Below, one piece after another: positions 6,803 through 8,285 of a DNA stretch of 8,285 nt. The stretch comes from Spirochaetes bacterium RIFOXYC1_FULL_54_7 (GTDB taxonomy: Bacteria; Spirochaetota; Spirochaetia; Treponematales; UBA12059). The position numbers and the translations under genes are program-made. Within the stretch, counting starts at the first letter, position 1, and each line of letters starts with the position of its first letter. The stretch covers positions 1-8,285 of the forward strand of contig MIBM01000190.1 of the NCBI GenBank assembly GCA_001830645.1, written 5' to 3'. A model generated the notes under the pieces. That model did no database searches, was not told the origin of the DNA, and saw nothing but the letters and a program-made list of their open reading frames with translations.

Positions 6803-8053
6803 TCAGGCGACGCTCTTGATGGCGTCGACGGCATTCATGGTGGCTGCGCGCCGGCTGGGAGAGATGGAAACTACTATGGAGACCACCACTCCTATACCAA
6901 ACATCTGCAGAGCCTGTAGCACATCGAACTTGGCGTAGTACACGGGGTCTACCGGGAAGCTGAACCCTTCGAAGGCCGAGCTGAAGTCCAGCCCATATAT
7001 CGACATGATGTAGCACAGTACCAGCCCAAGGCAGGCGCCGATGGCACTTCCGACCACGCCCATCAAGGCTCCTTCTGTCAGGAAAAGCTGCATGACCTCG
7101 CTGCGACGCAGGCCCATGGACTTGAGTATGCCAATTTCCTTCTTACGCTCCAGGACTACCATCATGAGTATGTTGGTGATGATGAAGGCCCCCAGGAAGG
7201 CAACCACCCAGTAGATCCAGCGGTAGATGGACTCCATCATGATGATGAGGGATGGATACTCCCCTATCTCCGTCCAGGGACGTACAACCAGACCTTCGCT
7301 GCCAGGGATACCAGCTATGGCCGTGCTTATAAGTTTTGCAGCTTCTGCGGATTCCTTGTAATCCTTGAGCATAACCAGAATTTGCTGGACTCCACCGTCA
7401 GTCCGCAGGAATTCCTTAACATCTACCACAGGAACCTGGAAGACTTCCGCATCCAGCATATTGATGCCGGTTCTTACCAGGCCCACAATCTGGAAACGTT
7501 TGAGGTGCAGACCGTAATCAGCACCCTGGGTGACCACCCGCATGTAGTCACCGATTTTGAATCCAAGATCCTCTGCGAGCTTGCTGCCAATTATGGCCTC
7601 GCCCCGCCCACTCAGGTAGCGGCCCTCCACTATGCTACGGTCAAGGTTAAGCAGGCCTTTTTCTTTTTCGGGATCCCCTGAAAAGCCCATGACGGCTTTT
7701 GTGTTGGGACCGTTGGACAAAAGGGTCCCGAAGAGGATGCGTTCGCTGGTTACCAGCATTTTGCCCTGAAGCCCGGGAATGGCCTCTATGGCTGCCATGA
7801 TGGCCTCGGGTTCTGAAATCAATTCATCTACGGGCATGAAGCGAGTGCGTTCCTCGAAGCCCTTGGCAACGATGCGCACGTGGCCGGTTTCGTTCTTGGT
7901 CAGGTTCTTGACCATGTTCTCAAGCACACCGCCAACGAAGCCCCCCATGAAGGTAATGAGCATGACAGACAGTGCTATGGAGGAGACGGCTAGTATCGTC
8001 CTCCTCTTATTGCGCTTCAGGTTGCGAAGCGCCATATCCAGTATCCATTTCAT
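6803..8053 (-). CDS. FtsX/MacB/LolC-family ABC transporter permease
   Basis: The 416-residue inner-membrane protein has the standard plan of type VII ABC permeases. A basic N-terminus (ALRNLKRNKRRT) precedes TM1 at about 19-41. A periplasmic domain of about 235 residues follows, then TM2 at about 278-301, TM3 at about 327-350 and TM4 at about 383-400. The cytoplasmic motif ERKKEIGILKSMG (302-314) after TM2 is the conserved segment that couples to the ATPase in FtsX/LolC/MacB proteins. The end, SPSRRAATMNAVDAIKSV, is the usual 'P..rAa...p..al' tail. The start at 8053 has AAGGA (8063-8067) nine bases upstream, overlapping the stop of the preceding gene. Such permeases use ATP mechanically to extract or expel lipoproteins, lipids or peptides at the outer face of the inner membrane. 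The neighbouring LolA-like gene points to a LolCDE-like job, although the substrate is unproven and no ATPase gene is visible here. Confidence 0.9.
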   Translation of the reverse strand: MKWILDMALRNLKRNKRRTILAVSSIALSVMLITFMGGFVGGVLENMVKNLTKNETGHVRIVAKGFEERTRFMPVDELISEPEAIMAAIEAIPGLQGKMLVTSERILFGTLLSNGPNTKAVMGFSGDPEKEKGLLNLDRSIVEGRYLSGRGEAIIGSKLAEDLGFKIGDYMRVVTQGADYGLHLKRFQIVGLVRTGINMLDAEVFQVPVVDVKEFLRTDGGVQQILVMLKDYKESAEAAKLISTAIAGIPGSEGLVVRPWTEIGEYPSLIIMMESIYRWIYWVVAFLGAFIITNILMMVVLERKKEIGILKSMGLRRSEVMQLFLTEGALMGVVGSAIGACLGLVLCYIMSIYGLDFSSAFEGFSFPVDPVYYAKFDVLQALQMFGIGVVVSIVVSISPSRRAATMNAVDAIKSVA

Positions 8054-8065
8054 ACCATACCGTCC

Positions 8066-8285
8066 TTATACGAAGCGCAGGGCATTGGTAACTTCAAGTC
8101 TGGCAGCCTTCCTGGCCGGAGACCTGCTGGCCAACAGGGCAACCAGTATGCCGAATACCGCCGCGAAGACCATCTGATCGGGATTCCACTCCCCGTACAG
8201 GTTTCCCAAGACCGGAAGCCCCATATCTATGTCGCCCATCATGGATTCCACCGGATAGCCGACATAGAAATGGGGCTTCCGGTCT
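8066..8285 (-). CDS. C-terminal fragment of a second FtsX-family ABC permease
   Basis: The gene enters from the right edge, and its last 72 codons are visible, ending in TAA at 8066-8068. They read from DRKPHFYVGYPVESMM onward to a hydrophobic helix (QMVFAAVFGILVALLAS) and then the tail SRSPARKAARLEVTNALRFV. That tail is the characteristic C-terminus after the last membrane helix of FtsX/LolC/MacB-type permeases and parallels the end of the next gene, SPSRRAATMNAVDAIKSV. Codon GTG at 8249-8251 is internal, not a start, because the frame stays open to the window edge. Only 12 bases separate this gene from the following permease gene. The two products probably form a heterodimeric transmembrane unit like LolC/LolE. 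Confidence 0.8.
   Translation of the reverse strand, partial: DRKPHFYVGYPVESMMGDIDMGLPVLGNLYGEWNPDQMVFAAVFGILVALLASRSPARKAARLEVTNALRFV

Noticed and set aside
6353..6919. 188-codon plus-strand open frame crossing the gap before the LolA-like gene
   Set aside because: It overlaps two well-supported minus-strand genes and the repeat-rich gap, and its translation has no recognisable domain.
8066..8251. Separate 61-residue protein starting at GTG 8249-8251
   Set aside because: The frame stays open to the window edge, and the peptide is the last membrane helix and tail of a permease, so it is a truncated larger gene.

Overview
The window looks like ordinary chromosomal DNA of a Gram-negative-type (two-membrane) bacterium of moderate GC content. 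The best guess is a spirochaete. The signalling tip of the complete chemoreceptor ([20 protein letters not shown], then [18 protein letters not shown]) has the flavour of Spirochaeta/Treponema receptors. An outer-membrane beta-barrel protein, a LolA-like periplasmic protein and FtsX-type permeases side by side are also a familiar spirochaete arrangement. This assignment is inference from recalled family resemblance, not from a search.

Layout from left to right. (1) Positions 1-142 hold the last 46 codons of a plus-strand gene, probably the C-terminus of another methyl-accepting chemotaxis protein. (2) Positions 203-2341, minus strand, encode a complete RNase R-type exoribonuclease. (3) A divergent intergenic region of about 230 bases carries the RNase R ribosome-binding site, a small dyad and a possible promoter. 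(4) Positions 2575-4404, plus strand, encode a complete transmembrane methyl-accepting chemotaxis protein. (5) A short convergent gap contains a long imperfect stem-loop. (6) From the right edge back to 4494, all on the minus strand, lies an apparent operon. Its order of transcription is: FtsX-family permease (only the C-terminus is in the window), a second complete FtsX-family permease, a LolA-like periplasmic protein, and an outer-membrane beta-barrel protein. The two permease genes are 12 bases apart. The LolA-like and barrel genes overlap by 4 bases (ATGA). A 108-base gap containing inverted and direct repeats separates the second permease from the LolA-like gene.

How the genes may work together. 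The minus-strand operon covers the inner membrane (a permease pair that would need an ATPase, not seen here), the periplasm (LolA-like carrier) and the outer membrane (barrel). This fits a dedicated route moving a lipoprotein or other amphipathic cargo from the inner to the outer membrane. It is the most interesting system in the window, but its cargo cannot be read from the sequence. The chemoreceptor and the RNase R gene appear to be independent units. No RNA genes, CRISPR arrays, insertion sequences, phage genes or attachment sites were recognised, and no gene-free stretch exceeds 300 bases.
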